DNA from: Halobacteriales archaeon YIM A00013
Lineage (GTDB): Archaea > Halobacteriota > Halobacteria > Halobacteriales > Haloarculaceae
Assembly: GCA_025041195.1 (NCBI GenBank)
Contig: JAKCFM010000001.1
Coordinates: forward strand, 62,001 to 126,000
Direction: 5' to 3'
Length of the DNA: 64,000 bases
Within the stretch, counting starts at the first letter, position 1. Each line of letters starts with the position of its first letter. A program made the translations under genes and the position numbers. Below, piece by piece: positions 8,541 through 16,377 of the stretch. The notes under the pieces were generated by a model. It was given only the letters and a program-made list of their open reading frames with translations, made no database searches and was not told the DNA's origin.

Positions 8541-9485
8541 TCACTCGAAGGTGAGTGTGGGTGCAAGCTCCTCGAGCTGGTCGCCAGCGGGTGGCTCGCG
8601 CTGTGACTGGACGGTGGCGACGATCGGTGGGCCGATAGATTTGATGGTTTCGAGACGCTCGCGTTCGGTCGCTCGCCGTGATCGTAAGAAGGCAGCACCA
8701 GCACCACGCTCCGATTCGTCTGGCTTTGGCGTGAGCTTGTTGACGATGAGCCCGTCGACGCCGAGTTCGTTCGCTGCTAGCCGGTCGCTTGCCCGCTGGG
8801 TTTCACGAATGGAGAGTTCGTCTGGCGTGACGACGAGATAGAACGACGTCTCCGTTCGGAGCGTCCTGGCTGCAAACTCGAATCTGTCTTTTCGCTCCTG
8901 CAATCGTTGGACGATCGGATCGTCACTCATGGTTCGACGAGGCGTGCGATCACCGATCGCTGCGGATTCGAACAGGTCGATGGATCGAGTTCGCTTTTCA
9001 AGCAGCCGATCGATCCACAGCTCAAGCGCGTCCGGCAGGGCGAGCAGTCTGAGGGTGCCGCCAGTGGGTGCGGTGTCGAAGACAACACGATCGTACGTTT
9101 CGGCGGTCTGGAGAATGTCGATGACGCGATCGAACAGCGCCGCCTCGTACGCCCCGGCAGAATCGTGGGCCAGCTTGAGCTGGGGCTCGATCGCGTTGAC
9201 GATCGCCGGGCTCACCTGATCTGTGAGTGCGCGCTTCGTTTCCCGGAGATGATTCTCGACCGCCGCGTCTGGATCGATCTCGATCGCATCGAGCCGATCG
9301 TAGCCGTCGATCGGCGTCGGCTCGTCGCCAATTGACTGTGCAAACAGATCGCTCGTCGAGTGCGCTGGATCGCTTGAGACGACGAGCGTCCGCTCGCCGG
9401 CCATCGCCCGCTGGATGGCGGCTGTCGTTGCCATCGTCGTTTTACCAACACCACCTTTCCCACCGATGAAGAGAAACTGATTCAT
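8541..9485 (-). CDS. ArsA/Get3-type ATPase
   Basis: A 314-residue P-loop ATPase of the ArsA/Get3 (TRC40) group. The deviant Walker A GGKGGVGKTT is at residues 8-17, switch I is SSDPAHSTSDLF and switch II is FDTAPTGGTLRLLALP; the family normally has histidine where this protein has the second glycine of TGG. The nucleotide-contacting IVNKLTP is also present. It is a single-copy ATPase half, so it would act as a dimer. No arsenite-binding cysteine triad is visible, so a role in client-protein targeting or assembly is more likely than arsenite export. The ATG overlaps the stop of the upstream 98-aa gene (one shared base), indicating translational coupling. Confidence 0.85.
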   Translation of the reverse strand: MNQFLFIGGKGGVGKTTMATTAAIQRAMAGERTLVVSSDPAHSTSDLFAQSIGDEPTPIDGYDRLDAIEIDPDAAVENHLRETKRALTDQVSPAIVNAIEPQLKLAHDSAGAYEAALFDRVIDILQTAETYDRVVFDTAPTGGTLRLLALPDALELWIDRLLEKRTRSIDLFESAAIGDRTPRRTMSDDPIVQRLQERKDRFEFAARTLRTETSFYLVVTPDELSIRETQRASDRLAANELGVDGLIVNKLTPKPDESERGAGAAFLRSRRATERERLETIKSIGPPIVATVQSQREPPAGDQLEELAPTLTFE

Positions 9486-9781
9486 CAGAAGTGATACTGT
9501 TGACCTTTCCGTTCCAGCAGCGATGCCCGGTCCCAGAGGCGTCGTTCAAACGCTTCGAGCTCGCCACCAAGATACGGGAGCAACTCGGCGGTGTAGTAAG
9601 CGATTGGACTCGGTATGCCAAAGACGTCGGGGAAACAGGCCAGCAAAAATGCATCGTCGATATCTTCGGCCTCCTTCTCGATCAGTTCGTAGGCCGGATG
9701 CTCGACCATCCCGTGATACAACCCCGCAAGCACGGTCCGCAGCTCTTTCCAGTAGCATTCAATTCTGCTGGCCAATGTCAT
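9485..9781 (-). CDS. 98-aa protein of unknown function coupled to the ArsA-type ATPase
   Basis: A small acidic, mostly helical protein. I do not recognise the family. It contains an aromatic-rich helix (ECYWKELRTVLAGLYHGM), a hydrophobic patch (AFLLACFPDVFGIPSPIAYYTAELLPYL) and a charged C-terminal helix. No clear transmembrane anchor is present. Its stop overlaps the start of the ArsA/Get3-type ATPase gene, so the two proteins are probably made together; a partner or client-loading role is an inference from that coupling alone. Confidence 0.75.
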   Translation of the reverse strand: MTLASRIECYWKELRTVLAGLYHGMVEHPAYELIEKEAEDIDDAFLLACFPDVFGIPSPIAYYTAELLPYLGGELEAFERRLWDRASLLERKGQQYHF

Positions 9782-9881
9782 GTGCTGGCGGTCACCGATG
9801 GGTCACCAAAAACGTGTCGGCACGGATCGCGTCAATACCGGCTGGCTGATGTGCGTGCGCGTTCGATAGTAGCGTATACGT

Positions 9882-10559
9882 ATGGCTATCGAAGATCGGG
9901 ATCATGTCAAGCTACTAACACACGCGCTCGCACGCGATACGCTCTCGTCGCTCCGTGACCACGAAACCGAGCAGGTGACGTTTCGTAAGGGGCTCGTCAA
10001 GCTGGGGCGGATCTGTGGCTACGAAATCATTGATGGGTTGATGGAAACCGAATACGTGCCAGTAACAACGCCACTGACGGCCATGACCGGCGAGCGGCTC
10101 ACCGGTCTGGACGACGTGGTGATCATCAACGTGTTGCGCGCTGCGACGCCGTTCGTCGAGGGATTGCTGAAGGCGTTTCCAGAGGCCCGCCAGGGGATTA
10201 TCAGCGCTGGCCGCAACGAGGCGGCCGGTCGCGATGCCGATGGAGTGTTTCCGATCACGGTCGATTACGTGAAGCTGCCGACGATCACGGAAGACGACAC
10301 GGTGATCGTGGCGGATCCGATGCTCGCCACCGGATCGACGATGTGTGCGGTACTCCAGCGGGTGCTTGATGAGCAGCCAGACCCCGCGGAGCTGTACGTG
10401 CTCTCAGCGGTGAGCGCTCCGGATGGTGTCCTTCGCGTTGCGGAGTCGGTGTCGGATGCGACGATCTTGACGGTGGCGCTCGACGACCATCTCGACGAGA
10501 ACGGCTTTATCGTTCCGGGGCTGGGCGATGCCGGCGATCGGGCGTTTGGAACCGACTGA
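9882..10559 (+). CDS. upp: uracil phosphoribosyltransferase
   Basis: Upp converts uracil and PRPP to UMP in pyrimidine salvage. The 225-residue length is normal. The PRPP-binding loop [14 protein letters not shown] is clear (about residues 140-153), [17 protein letters not shown] matches the family's central helix, and the C-terminal [18 protein letters not shown] is the uracil-binding flap. The start ATG is followed by the usual helical N terminus. It stands alone, divergent from the ATPase pair, but serves the same salvage network as the cytidine deaminase and uridine phosphorylase found near 37 kb. Confidence 0.95.
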   Translation: MAIEDRDHVKLLTHALARDTLSSLRDHETEQVTFRKGLVKLGRICGYEIIDGLMETEYVPVTTPLTAMTGERLTGLDDVVIINVLRAATPFVEGLLKAFPEARQGIISAGRNEAAGRDADGVFPITVDYVKLPTITEDDTVIVADPMLATGSTMCAVLQRVLDEQPDPAELYVLSAVSAPDGVLRVAESVSDATILTVALDDHLDENGFIVPGLGDAGDRAFGTD

Positions 10560-10568
10560 CTCCGTCGG

Positions 10569-11642
10569 TTACGCCTCAGTCAGTTGTACACAGAAGCGAG
10601 CCAGCCACTCGGTGTACGGCCCCCAGTCGCTTTCGCCGCTCGTCTCCCGTGCGGATTGGTCGAGGGTGGCCCAGACGGTGGCGAGCGAGAACCCCCCGAG
10701 CACGCGAAAGAACCGCTCGTTCTCGATCGTTCTCCCGGTCTGGCGTTCGTATCGTTCAATGAGTGCTGCTCTTGATGGACTCCCCGGCTGGCTCGTGAAC
10801 GGGGCGAGGCCATCGGTGGTCATCGACGTGATATCCTCGCACACAGCATCGCTCGCGTTCTCGGTGTCGATCACGCCCGGTGCAACCGTGGGATCGCCTG
10901 GGTCGTGCCATCGAAGGCAAAGATAGCCCAGATCGAGCCGTGGATCACCCAGCAGTGGCGTTTCCCAGTCGAGCACGCCCGTGAGTACTGGTGTCTCAGA
11001 TCCCTGAAAATGGATGTTTCCGGGCCTGAAATCGCCGTGATTCAGCACGTGATCCATCTCCGACGGTGCGTGTTCTGACAGCCACGCGCCGACGGTCTGG
11101 AGCCGTTCGCACCCCTGTGTTCGCTCGTCTGTGACCCGATCGCACTGCGTGCGAAGCAGTGTTACCTGATCATCGATCGTCCGTCGATTGCAGAGCGCTT
11201 CGAACGGCTCGGTCGGGTGCGCGTGGAGCGTGGCGAGCTGCTCGATCAGCAATCTTCCGATCGCACGTCTTGCAGATGGATTGTGAAACCGATCGGGGAG
11301 CCGGTTACCCAGCGGTAGGGGGCGCCCGGGAACGAACGTCATGAGCATGAACGGCGCATCGATCGGCGCACCGACAGATCCGTACGCAACCGGCTTCGGG
11401 GCTGGAATGTCTGCTGGGAGCCGGTCGAGCAGGTCGTACTCCGTGCGGAGATCACAGACTCCGGGAAACAGCTCCCGGTCGATGGGTGTTCGCAGGATGT
11501 ACGGCTCGTCTCTGGCGGCGGTTTCGATCGTGTACGTTCGATTTAACCGGACCGAGAGCAACTCCACGGCCGTCACCGACATCGGACACGCTCGTTCGAT
11601 TGCCGTCGTAATCGCTGCCGCCTCGTCGGCGTCGGCATGCAT
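10569..11642 (-). CDS. aminoglycoside-phosphotransferase-fold kinase
   Basis: A 357-residue protein from the chosen ATG at 11642 (MHADADEAAAITTA); the frame is open upstream to 11717, but that extension (arginine, tryptophan, cysteine rich) is unlike the rest. The kinase fold is shown by the Brenner-like catalytic loop NHGDFRPGNIHF and the metal-binding GVLDWETPLLGDPRLDLGYL (about residues 220-260), with an N-terminal lobe (NRTYTIETAARDEPYILRTP). Substrate is unknown: family members phosphorylate small molecules such as choline, homoserine or sugars. Its 3' end almost touches the convergent upp gene. Confidence 0.82.
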   Translation of the reverse strand: MHADADEAAAITTAIERACPMSVTAVELLSVRLNRTYTIETAARDEPYILRTPIDRELFPGVCDLRTEYDLLDRLPADIPAPKPVAYGSVGAPIDAPFMLMTFVPGRPLPLGNRLPDRFHNPSARRAIGRLLIEQLATLHAHPTEPFEALCNRRTIDDQVTLLRTQCDRVTDERTQGCERLQTVGAWLSEHAPSEMDHVLNHGDFRPGNIHFQGSETPVLTGVLDWETPLLGDPRLDLGYLCLRWHDPGDPTVAPGVIDTENASDAVCEDITSMTTDGLAPFTSQPGSPSRAALIERYERQTGRTIENERFFRVLGGFSLATVWATLDQSARETSGESDWGPYTEWLARFCVQLTEA

Positions 11643-11737
11643 ACTCGAAGTTCCGAGAGCCCGGAGCGAAAACCATTTTGAAGGGCGATTGCCATCCGGC
11701 CAGCAGGTCTTTGCCATTCACTGCCGAAGGGTGTGGT

Positions 11738-11959
11738 ATGCACAGACGAACGGTGTTGCGACTGGCAGGTGGCGGACTCATGAGCATGAGCGTTCTTGCG
11801 GGCTGTATGGGGCCGGGGGAGGACGACGGTGAGGACGACGAGGGCGATGATGGAGACGACGGAGGCGATGACGGTGATGGTGGCGGATATGGCGATGGCG
11901 ACGAGGAAGAACAACTCGCAGACGAGCGAGCGAACGCACTCTCACGTCCGCAGCGCTGA
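11738..11959 (+). CDS. small Asp/Gly-rich Tat-type lipoprotein
   Basis: A 73-residue ORF starting at MHRRTVLRLAGGG. The N terminus has a twin arginine, a hydrophobic stretch and a lipobox (SVLAGC), so export and lipid anchoring on cysteine are plausible. The mature part is almost wholly aspartate, glutamate and glycine (GEDDGEDDEGDDGDDGGDDG and onward) and would form an unstructured, very acidic tether outside the cell, perhaps binding cations. The ORF is open further upstream, but the signal peptide fixes the start at 11738. Low complexity makes homology judgement impossible, hence moderate confidence. Confidence 0.6.
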   Translation: MHRRTVLRLAGGGLMSMSVLAGCMGPGEDDGEDDEGDDGDDGGDDGDGGGYGDGDEEEQLADERANALSRPQR

Positions 11960-11988
11960 CAGACAACGTGTCTGGCGAGGCTCGGCTC

Positions 11989-12165
11989 TTACTCGCCGTT
12001 TTTGCCGGAGTGACGCGCAGCAACCCCTGCGCCAACCGCAATTCCGATCGCAGCGCCCACTGCGATGTTGTCCATGGCAACGCCAATTCCAACGCCAATA
12101 CCCAACCCGAGGGCTATCCCCATGGCTGAATCGCCGATTATGCCGTCAGGAACGTCGGATTTCAT
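11989..12165 (-). CDS. 58-aa glycine-zipper membrane protein
   Basis: A short ORF with ATG at 12165 and TAA at 11989. The product begins MKSDVPDGIIGDSAMG, then has two hydrophobic glycine-zipper segments (IALGLGIGVGIGVAMD and IAVGAAIGIAVGAGVAA) separated by a DN turn, and ends RHSGKNGE. The GxxxG spacing is typical of small oligomerising membrane proteins. An AT-rich TATA-like stretch (GATATACA on the coding strand) lies about 25 bases before the ATG. It converges on the Asp/Gly-rich lipoprotein gene, 29 bases away. Function unknown. Confidence 0.7.
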   Translation of the reverse strand: MKSDVPDGIIGDSAMGIALGLGIGVGIGVAMDNIAVGAAIGIAVGAGVAARHSGKNGE

Positions 12166-12263
12166 ATATTCACTACGATTTGGTTGTATATCAATTACTG
12201 TGGTGCGGGGCTCCTCGCGTTTCAGTTGTTTGTCGTCTGTTGTGTGCCAGTGGTGTGTGGCAC

Positions 12264-12914
12264 CTATCGATCCGTTCGGCCGTCGTCTGATGGCGCCCCC
12301 TCCAGCGTCGCCCGGCCGCTCGTCGCGCTCTGGAGGCGATCGGCGACGCTCGCGAGTTCGTCCGTCGGGACGCGAACCACAAACGTCACCCGCTCATCGT
12401 AGTCGGCATCGAATTCGACGCTTTCGCTCTCAAGGACGGTTCTAACGACACCGGAGTCGTCGTAGTCGACGGTGATCGACCGCTGAGCGTGCGGGACGCG
12501 CTCGGTGACGCCGGCCGCTTCGATCGCCATCGTGGTTGCCTGGGAGTACGCCCGCACAAGCCCGCCAACGCCGAGGTTCGTGCCTCCATAGTAGCGAGTG
12601 ACGACGACAGCCACGTTTTCGAGCGATTGTCCGTCGAGAACGTTCATGATCGGCTTTCCCGCCGAGCCGGAGGGCTCACCATCATCGTTCTGATACTCGC
12701 GGAGAAACTGCCCCGTGTCGTCAGCGTGGACACGATAGGCGGGCACATTGTGGGTCGCGTCCGGATACTGCGCCCGAATCCGATCACAGAAGCGTTCGGC
12801 CGCCACGACCGATGCAACCGGTTCGACTGTGCCGATAAACGCCGAGCCCTGGACGGTAAACTGCGCACTCGCGTCGGTTTCGACGGTCAGAAACGAATCT
12901 TCATTGGAGCCCAT
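12264..12914 (-). CDS. IMPACT/YigZ family protein (UPF0029)
   Basis: A 216-residue member of the IMPACT/YigZ family, which is linked to translation control in eukaryotes and is of unknown molecular activity in prokaryotes. The signature NDDGEPSGSAGKPIMNVLDG and the following RYYGGTNLGVGGLVRAYSQA are unmistakable, and the C-terminal half has the ferredoxin-like second domain. The ATG at 12914 is chosen because it follows the stop of the DUF424 gene by one base (TGAAATG); the longer open frame upstream simply runs through that gene. Confidence 0.9.
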   Translation of the reverse strand: MGSNEDSFLTVETDASAQFTVQGSAFIGTVEPVASVVAAERFCDRIRAQYPDATHNVPAYRVHADDTGQFLREYQNDDGEPSGSAGKPIMNVLDGQSLENVAVVVTRYYGGTNLGVGGLVRAYSQATTMAIEAAGVTERVPHAQRSITVDYDDSGVVRTVLESESVEFDADYDERVTFVVRVPTDELASVADRLQSATSGRATLEGAPSDDGRTDR

Positions 12915-12915
12915 T

Positions 12916-13212
12916 TCACAGGCGCAAAAGCTGGGCGTGACGCGTGCCATCGAGATCCAGCACCGCACCTTCGTCGACGATTTCGTGTTCGATTGCGAGT
13001 TCGACGGCCTCCGTGCCGACGATGTTGGCAATCGCTGCTCGTGAGAGCGCCTCGACGACGACATCGGCGTCGACGGTTTCAGCATCCTCGGCGTAAAACC
13101 CCTCCTCGACGGTCAGCCGAGCGCCGTCGCCCTCGAAGGTGTCGCCGACGACATCGTCGTCACAGACGGCGACGAGCAGTCCCTGTTCGGTCTGGTGCTG
13201 TGTGAGTAACAT
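12916..13212 (-). CDS. DUF424 family protein
   Basis: A 98-residue protein beginning MLLTQHQTEQGLLVAVCDDD, matching the archaeal DUF424 family, a small alpha/beta protein found next to translation genes in many archaea. It continues VVGDTFEGDGARLTVEEGFY and has an ALSRAAIANIVGTEAVELAI helix. Biochemical role unknown. Its ATG nearly abuts the stop of the TPR gene (TGAGATG), and its own stop is one base from the IMPACT start, so the three form one translationally coupled operon. Confidence 0.85.
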   Translation of the reverse strand: MLLTQHQTEQGLLVAVCDDDVVGDTFEGDGARLTVEEGFYAEDAETVDADVVVEALSRAAIANIVGTEAVELAIEHEIVDEGAVLDLDGTRHAQLLRL

Positions 13213-13213
13213 C

Positions 13214-13942
13214 TCACTCCATCAGTCGGCTCTCGGCGCGCTGCCGTAGTTCTTCTGCTTCGGCAGCCACCTCCTCTGCCTGTTCGTCCTCGCCGATCTC
13301 CTCAAGTGCTCGTGCTTTCTCCTCAAGGAGCTCTGGCGTGTGCATGCCAAGTCGCTGTGCATTGTCGAAACACTCGACAGCCGTCTCAGAGCGCCCTCGC
13401 TCGGCGAGGAAAAAGCCCCGATTGTACCACGCCTGTCCGAACCGTGGATCGAGCTTAACGGCACGCTCTGCGTGTTCGAGCGCCTGTTCGGAGCGTCCGG
13501 CCTCCCAGAGGGAGTAGGCCAGATTCGTCTCGGCCGACGCGGCGTGCTCTGAGTCGTCATCAATCCGAAGCGCTTCCTGGTAGGCACCGATCGCGGCGTC
13601 GTACTCTTCGAGCTCGGCGTGTGAAGCGCCCTTGTTCACCCAGGCCTCCTGTTTGAGCCGGTCGTCGTCGGCGAGTCTGGCCGCGCGTTCGAACGTCTCG
13701 GTTGCCTGTTCGTGACGATTGATATGTATATACTCAATGCCAACCTCGATGAGTTGTTCAACGTCGACCTGCTCTTTTGGCAGGTGATCCATGTCGAGAT
13801 TGTCGGTGAGCACTCGCGAATCCACCGGATCGACCTGTCCGGGGTCGATCTCGAATTCGGGATCGAGATCGAAGCCCTCGTACGGATCGTCGAATCCCTC
13901 ACCGTCGGAGAAGTCGTGGGACTCCGCACCCTCATCAACCAT
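13214..13942 (-). CDS. tetratricopeptide repeat protein
   Basis: A 242-residue cytoplasmic TPR protein. After a very acidic N terminus (residues 1-60) there are about four TPR units: one from IEVGIEYIHINRHEQATETF, another from AWVNKGASHAELEEYDAAIG, then AETNLAYSLWEAGRSEQALE and AWYNRGFFLAERGRSETAVE. The C-terminal helix is glutamate and alanine rich. Such proteins are protein-protein scaffolds. It is the first gene of the TPR-DUF424-IMPACT operon, which suggests a translation-linked function, though nothing in the sequence states it. Confidence 0.85.
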   Translation of the reverse strand: MVDEGAESHDFSDGEGFDDPYEGFDLDPEFEIDPGQVDPVDSRVLTDNLDMDHLPKEQVDVEQLIEVGIEYIHINRHEQATETFERAARLADDDRLKQEAWVNKGASHAELEEYDAAIGAYQEALRIDDDSEHAASAETNLAYSLWEAGRSEQALEHAERAVKLDPRFGQAWYNRGFFLAERGRSETAVECFDNAQRLGMHTPELLEEKARALEEIGEDEQAEEVAAEAEELRQRAESRLME

Positions 13943-13995
13943 ACTTCAGATAGGTAACTAACACGGTTAAGGGCTGCGCACCGGAGAATTCACCC

Positions 13996-14559
13996 ATGCG
14001 ACTGTTCATCAGCGTCAACATCGAGCCCTCTTCGGAACTCGACGCGCTTCAGGCACCGTTCGCGGATCTTGCGGGGATTCGACTGATCCCGCCGGAGCAG
14101 GTACACGTGACGCTGCAGTTTCTGGACGAACAGCCAGCTGAGCGGCTGTCAGCGATCACTGATGGTATTGACGTGGCGATCGAGTCGGTGCGTATTGAGC
14201 CGTTTACCCTCTCGCTTGCGGGCTATGGTGTGTTTCCGGATCGTGAGTATATCACGGTGATCTGGGCGGCGATCGAACAGGGCGCCACAGCGCTCAGTCG
14301 GCTCAACGAAGCGATCGAATCCGAAATGAGCGCGCTGGGGATCGAGCCAGAGGATCGCGCGTTCGTTCCACACGCGACGATCGCCAGAATGGACCATGCA
14401 GCGAGCAAACCGACCGTCCAATCGCTGCTCGAAAATACGACCGAAACCCACACCCAGCGTGTCACAGCGGTCGAACTGCTCGAAAGCACGCGCACTGGGG
14501 CTGGCCCACGATACGATCGCCGGTACGTGCGCCGGCTCAAGTCGGCCACAGCGGGGTAG
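13996..14559 (+). CDS. thpR: RNA 2',3'-cyclic phosphodiesterase (ThpR/LigT)
   Basis: A 187-residue member of the 2H phosphoesterase superfamily, opening 2',3'-cyclic phosphates on RNA (historically '2'-5' RNA ligase'). The two catalytic HxT motifs are present: HVTLQFL at about residue 36 and HATIARM at about residue 124. The start [11 protein letters not shown] matches the family N terminus. It precedes the ribosomal protein operon by about 60 bases on the same strand but a promoter-like box lies between them. Confidence 0.92.
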   Translation: MRLFISVNIEPSSELDALQAPFADLAGIRLIPPEQVHVTLQFLDEQPAERLSAITDGIDVAIESVRIEPFTLSLAGYGVFPDREYITVIWAAIEQGATALSRLNEAIESEMSALGIEPEDRAFVPHATIARMDHAASKPTVQSLLENTTETHTQRVTAVELLESTRTGAGPRYDRRYVRRLKSATAG

Positions 14560-14590
14560 CGAGTGGCGTTCGCACGAAAAGGAACAACCA

Positions 14591-14597
14591 TTTAACC
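14591..14597 (+). promoter_or_regulatory. TATA-like box of the rpl39e operon
   Basis: TTTAACC lies 24-30 bases before the rpl39e ATG at 14621, preceded by purine-rich GAAAAGGAACAA that could act as BRE. The spacing implies a nearly leaderless transcript, which is common in haloarchaea. Confidence 0.45.
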
Positions 14598-14620
14598 ACC
14601 GCAACGAAAATACCGACACT

Positions 14621-14773
14621 ATGGGTAAGAAATCGAAGGCCAAGAAAAAACGGCTGGCGAAGCTCAATCGTCAGAACTCTCGCGTCCCGGCGTGGGTCAT
14701 GATGAAAACTGACCGAAACGTCATGCAGAACCCGAAACGCCGCAGCTGGCGTCGCGGTAACACCGACGAGTAA
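14621..14773 (+). CDS. rpl39e: ribosomal protein L39e
   Basis: A 50-residue, strongly basic protein of the large ribosomal subunit, located in the peptide exit tunnel. It begins [20 protein letters not shown] and has the invariant [10 protein letters not shown] and NPKRRSWRR. The length is exactly that of the family. It is the first gene of the conserved rpl39e-rpl31e-tif6-rpl18a-pfdA-ftsY cluster, three bases ahead of rpl31e. Confidence 0.97.
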   Translation: MGKKSKAKKKRLAKLNRQNSRVPAWVMMKTDRNVMQNPKRRSWRRGNTDE

Positions 14774-14776
14774 TCC

Positions 14777-15052
14777 ATGAGCACGAGCGATTTCGAAGAG
14801 CGCGTCATCACGGTGCCGCTTCGCGACGTTTTGGCACACGCAAAACACGAACGCGCTGATAAGGCAATGAGCATCGTTCGCACCCATCTGGCGAAACAGT
14901 TTGCAGTCGACGAAGACGCCGTTCGACTCGATCCATCGATCAACGAGGCGGTGTGGTCTCGCGGACGCAAGAAGCCACCAAGCAAGCTTCGCGTTCGTGC
15001 GGCTCGATTCGACGAAGAGGGCGACCAGCTCGTCGAGGCTGAAACTGCGTAA
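14777..15052 (+). CDS. rpl31e: ribosomal protein L31e
   Basis: A 91-residue large-subunit protein. [20 protein letters not shown] at the N terminus and the [20 protein letters not shown] segment are characteristic, as is the [20 protein letters not shown] end. It sits in the operon between rpl39e and the aIF6 gene, with the aIF6 GTG two bases after its stop. L31e lies near the exit tunnel, close to where SRP docks, which fits clustering with ftsY. Confidence 0.97.
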   Translation: MSTSDFEERVITVPLRDVLAHAKHERADKAMSIVRTHLAKQFAVDEDAVRLDPSINEAVWSRGRKKPPSKLRVRAARFDEEGDQLVEAETA

Positions 15053-15054
15053 GC

Positions 15055-15720
15055 GTGCTTCGCGCGACCCTCGCGGGCTCGTCGTACGTCGGCGTTTTCG
15101 CCGCTGTTACCGACGACTGTCTTCTCATCCGCCCGGACCTCGACGCGGAGCTTCAGGACGCGTTCAGTGCTGAACTCTCCGTGCCAGCGATTGCCACGTC
15201 GATCGGCGGTTCAGGTACCGTCGGCGCACTCGTGACTGGCAACTCGAACGGACTGCTTGTGAGCAACCGAATCGAAGATCGCGAACTCGAACACATTCGA
15301 TCGGTCACCGAACTGCCGGTTGTGAAACTCCCCGGCGCGATCAACGCGGCGGGCAATGTCGTGTTAGCGAACGATTCCGGTGCGTACGTTCACGCCGACC
15401 TCGACGACGAGGCACTCGAAACGATCGAATCAACGCTGTCAGTGCCGGTTGAGCGCGGTGAACTCGCCGGCGTGCGGACGGTCGGAACGGCAGCCGTTGC
15501 GACGAACGAGGGCGTGCTCTGTCACCCGAAAGTCACCGACGAGGAACTGGACTTTCTCGAGTCGTTGCTCGACGTTCGAGCAGATATCGGCACGATCAAC
15601 TACGGCGCTGGCCTGGTTGGCTCCGGGCTCGTTGCCAACACGAACGGTTACGTTGCCGGCGAGGATTCGACCGGGCCAGAACTGGGCCGGATCGAGGACG
15701 CGCTTGGCTACATCGACTAG
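15055..15720 (+). CDS. tif6: translation initiation factor aIF6
   Basis: A 221-residue anti-association factor that binds the 50S subunit and blocks premature joining with 30S. The pentein fold repeats are visible as recurring [33 protein letters not shown] and [11 protein letters not shown] segments, each followed by an acidic helix. It begins with GTG two bases after rpl31e, so translation is probably coupled. Length is normal for the archaeal protein. Confidence 0.96.
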   Translation: MLRATLAGSSYVGVFAAVTDDCLLIRPDLDAELQDAFSAELSVPAIATSIGGSGTVGALVTGNSNGLLVSNRIEDRELEHIRSVTELPVVKLPGAINAAGNVVLANDSGAYVHADLDDEALETIESTLSVPVERGELAGVRTVGTAAVATNEGVLCHPKVTDEELDFLESLLDVRADIGTINYGAGLVGSGLVANTNGYVAGEDSTGPELGRIEDALGYID

Positions 15721-15755
15721 CAACATTCTTCCCGCTCTAAGCCACACTGTAGCGT

Positions 15756-15929
15756 ATGAGTACCTTCACGGTTAGTGGCCGCTTCCAGACCCGCGATGGA
15801 TGGCAGTCGTTCGAACGCTCCGTTGCTGCACCGAACGAGTCCGTTGCGAAAGAGCATACGTACGCCAACTTCGGCTCGGAACACGGTTTGAAACGAACGC
15901 AGGTATCGATTGACGGTGTTGCACAATGA
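15756..15929 (+). CDS. rpl18a: ribosomal protein L18Ae (L20a, LX)
   Basis: A 57-residue protein, MSTFTVSGRFQTRDGWQSFE at the start and HTYANFGSEHGLKRTQVSID near the end, which is the archaeal LX form of L18Ae. LX is a half-length homologue of the eukaryotic protein, so the small size is normal. The stop overlaps the start of the prefoldin gene (ATGA), so the two are translationally coupled. Confidence 0.95.
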   Translation: MSTFTVSGRFQTRDGWQSFERSVAAPNESVAKEHTYANFGSEHGLKRTQVSIDGVAQ

Positions 15930-16369
15930 GCGCCGGTGGGGGCGGCATGCGCCAGCTCCAGGAACAGCTTGAAGCGATTAACTCGGAGGTTGCCTCGCTC
16001 GAAGAGGACATCGAGCAGCTCCGCACTGAGAAAACGAAGGCCGATGAAGCAATCGATGCGATCGATCGGCTCGAAAGCGACGATGTAGTGCAGGTGCCAC
16101 TGGGTGGTGACGCCTACGTTCGTGCCGAAATCCAGAATATTGACGAGATCGTCGTTTCGCTCGGCGGCGGCTATGCGGCCGAGCGCGATCAGGATGGTGC
16201 CGTCAAGAGCCTCAACGCCAAAAAAGAGACGCTCGATGAGCGGATCGAGTCGGTGCAATCGGAGATCACCGAGCTGCAGGCCGAAAGCGACGAACTCGAA
16301 CAGCAGGCCCAGCAGATGCAACAACAGCAGATGCAGCAGCTCCAACAGCAGTTCCAATCTGACGAGTAA
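15926..16369 (+). CDS. pfdA: prefoldin subunit alpha
   Basis: A 147-residue chaperone subunit that forms a jellyfish-shaped hexamer with prefoldin beta and delivers unfolded proteins to the thermosome. It consists of two long coiled-coil helices (residues about 7-50 and 100-140) around a beta-hairpin with VQVPLGGDAYVRAEI and VVSLGGGYAAERD. The C terminus is a glutamine- and methionine-rich run (QQAQQMQQQQMQQLQQQFQ). Start overlaps the rpl18a stop. Confidence 0.96.
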   Translation: MSAGGGGMRQLQEQLEAINSEVASLEEDIEQLRTEKTKADEAIDAIDRLESDDVVQVPLGGDAYVRAEIQNIDEIVVSLGGGYAAERDQDGAVKSLNAKKETLDERIESVQSEITELQAESDELEQQAQQMQQQQMQQLQQQFQSDE

Positions 16370-16377
16370 GCGATCGC

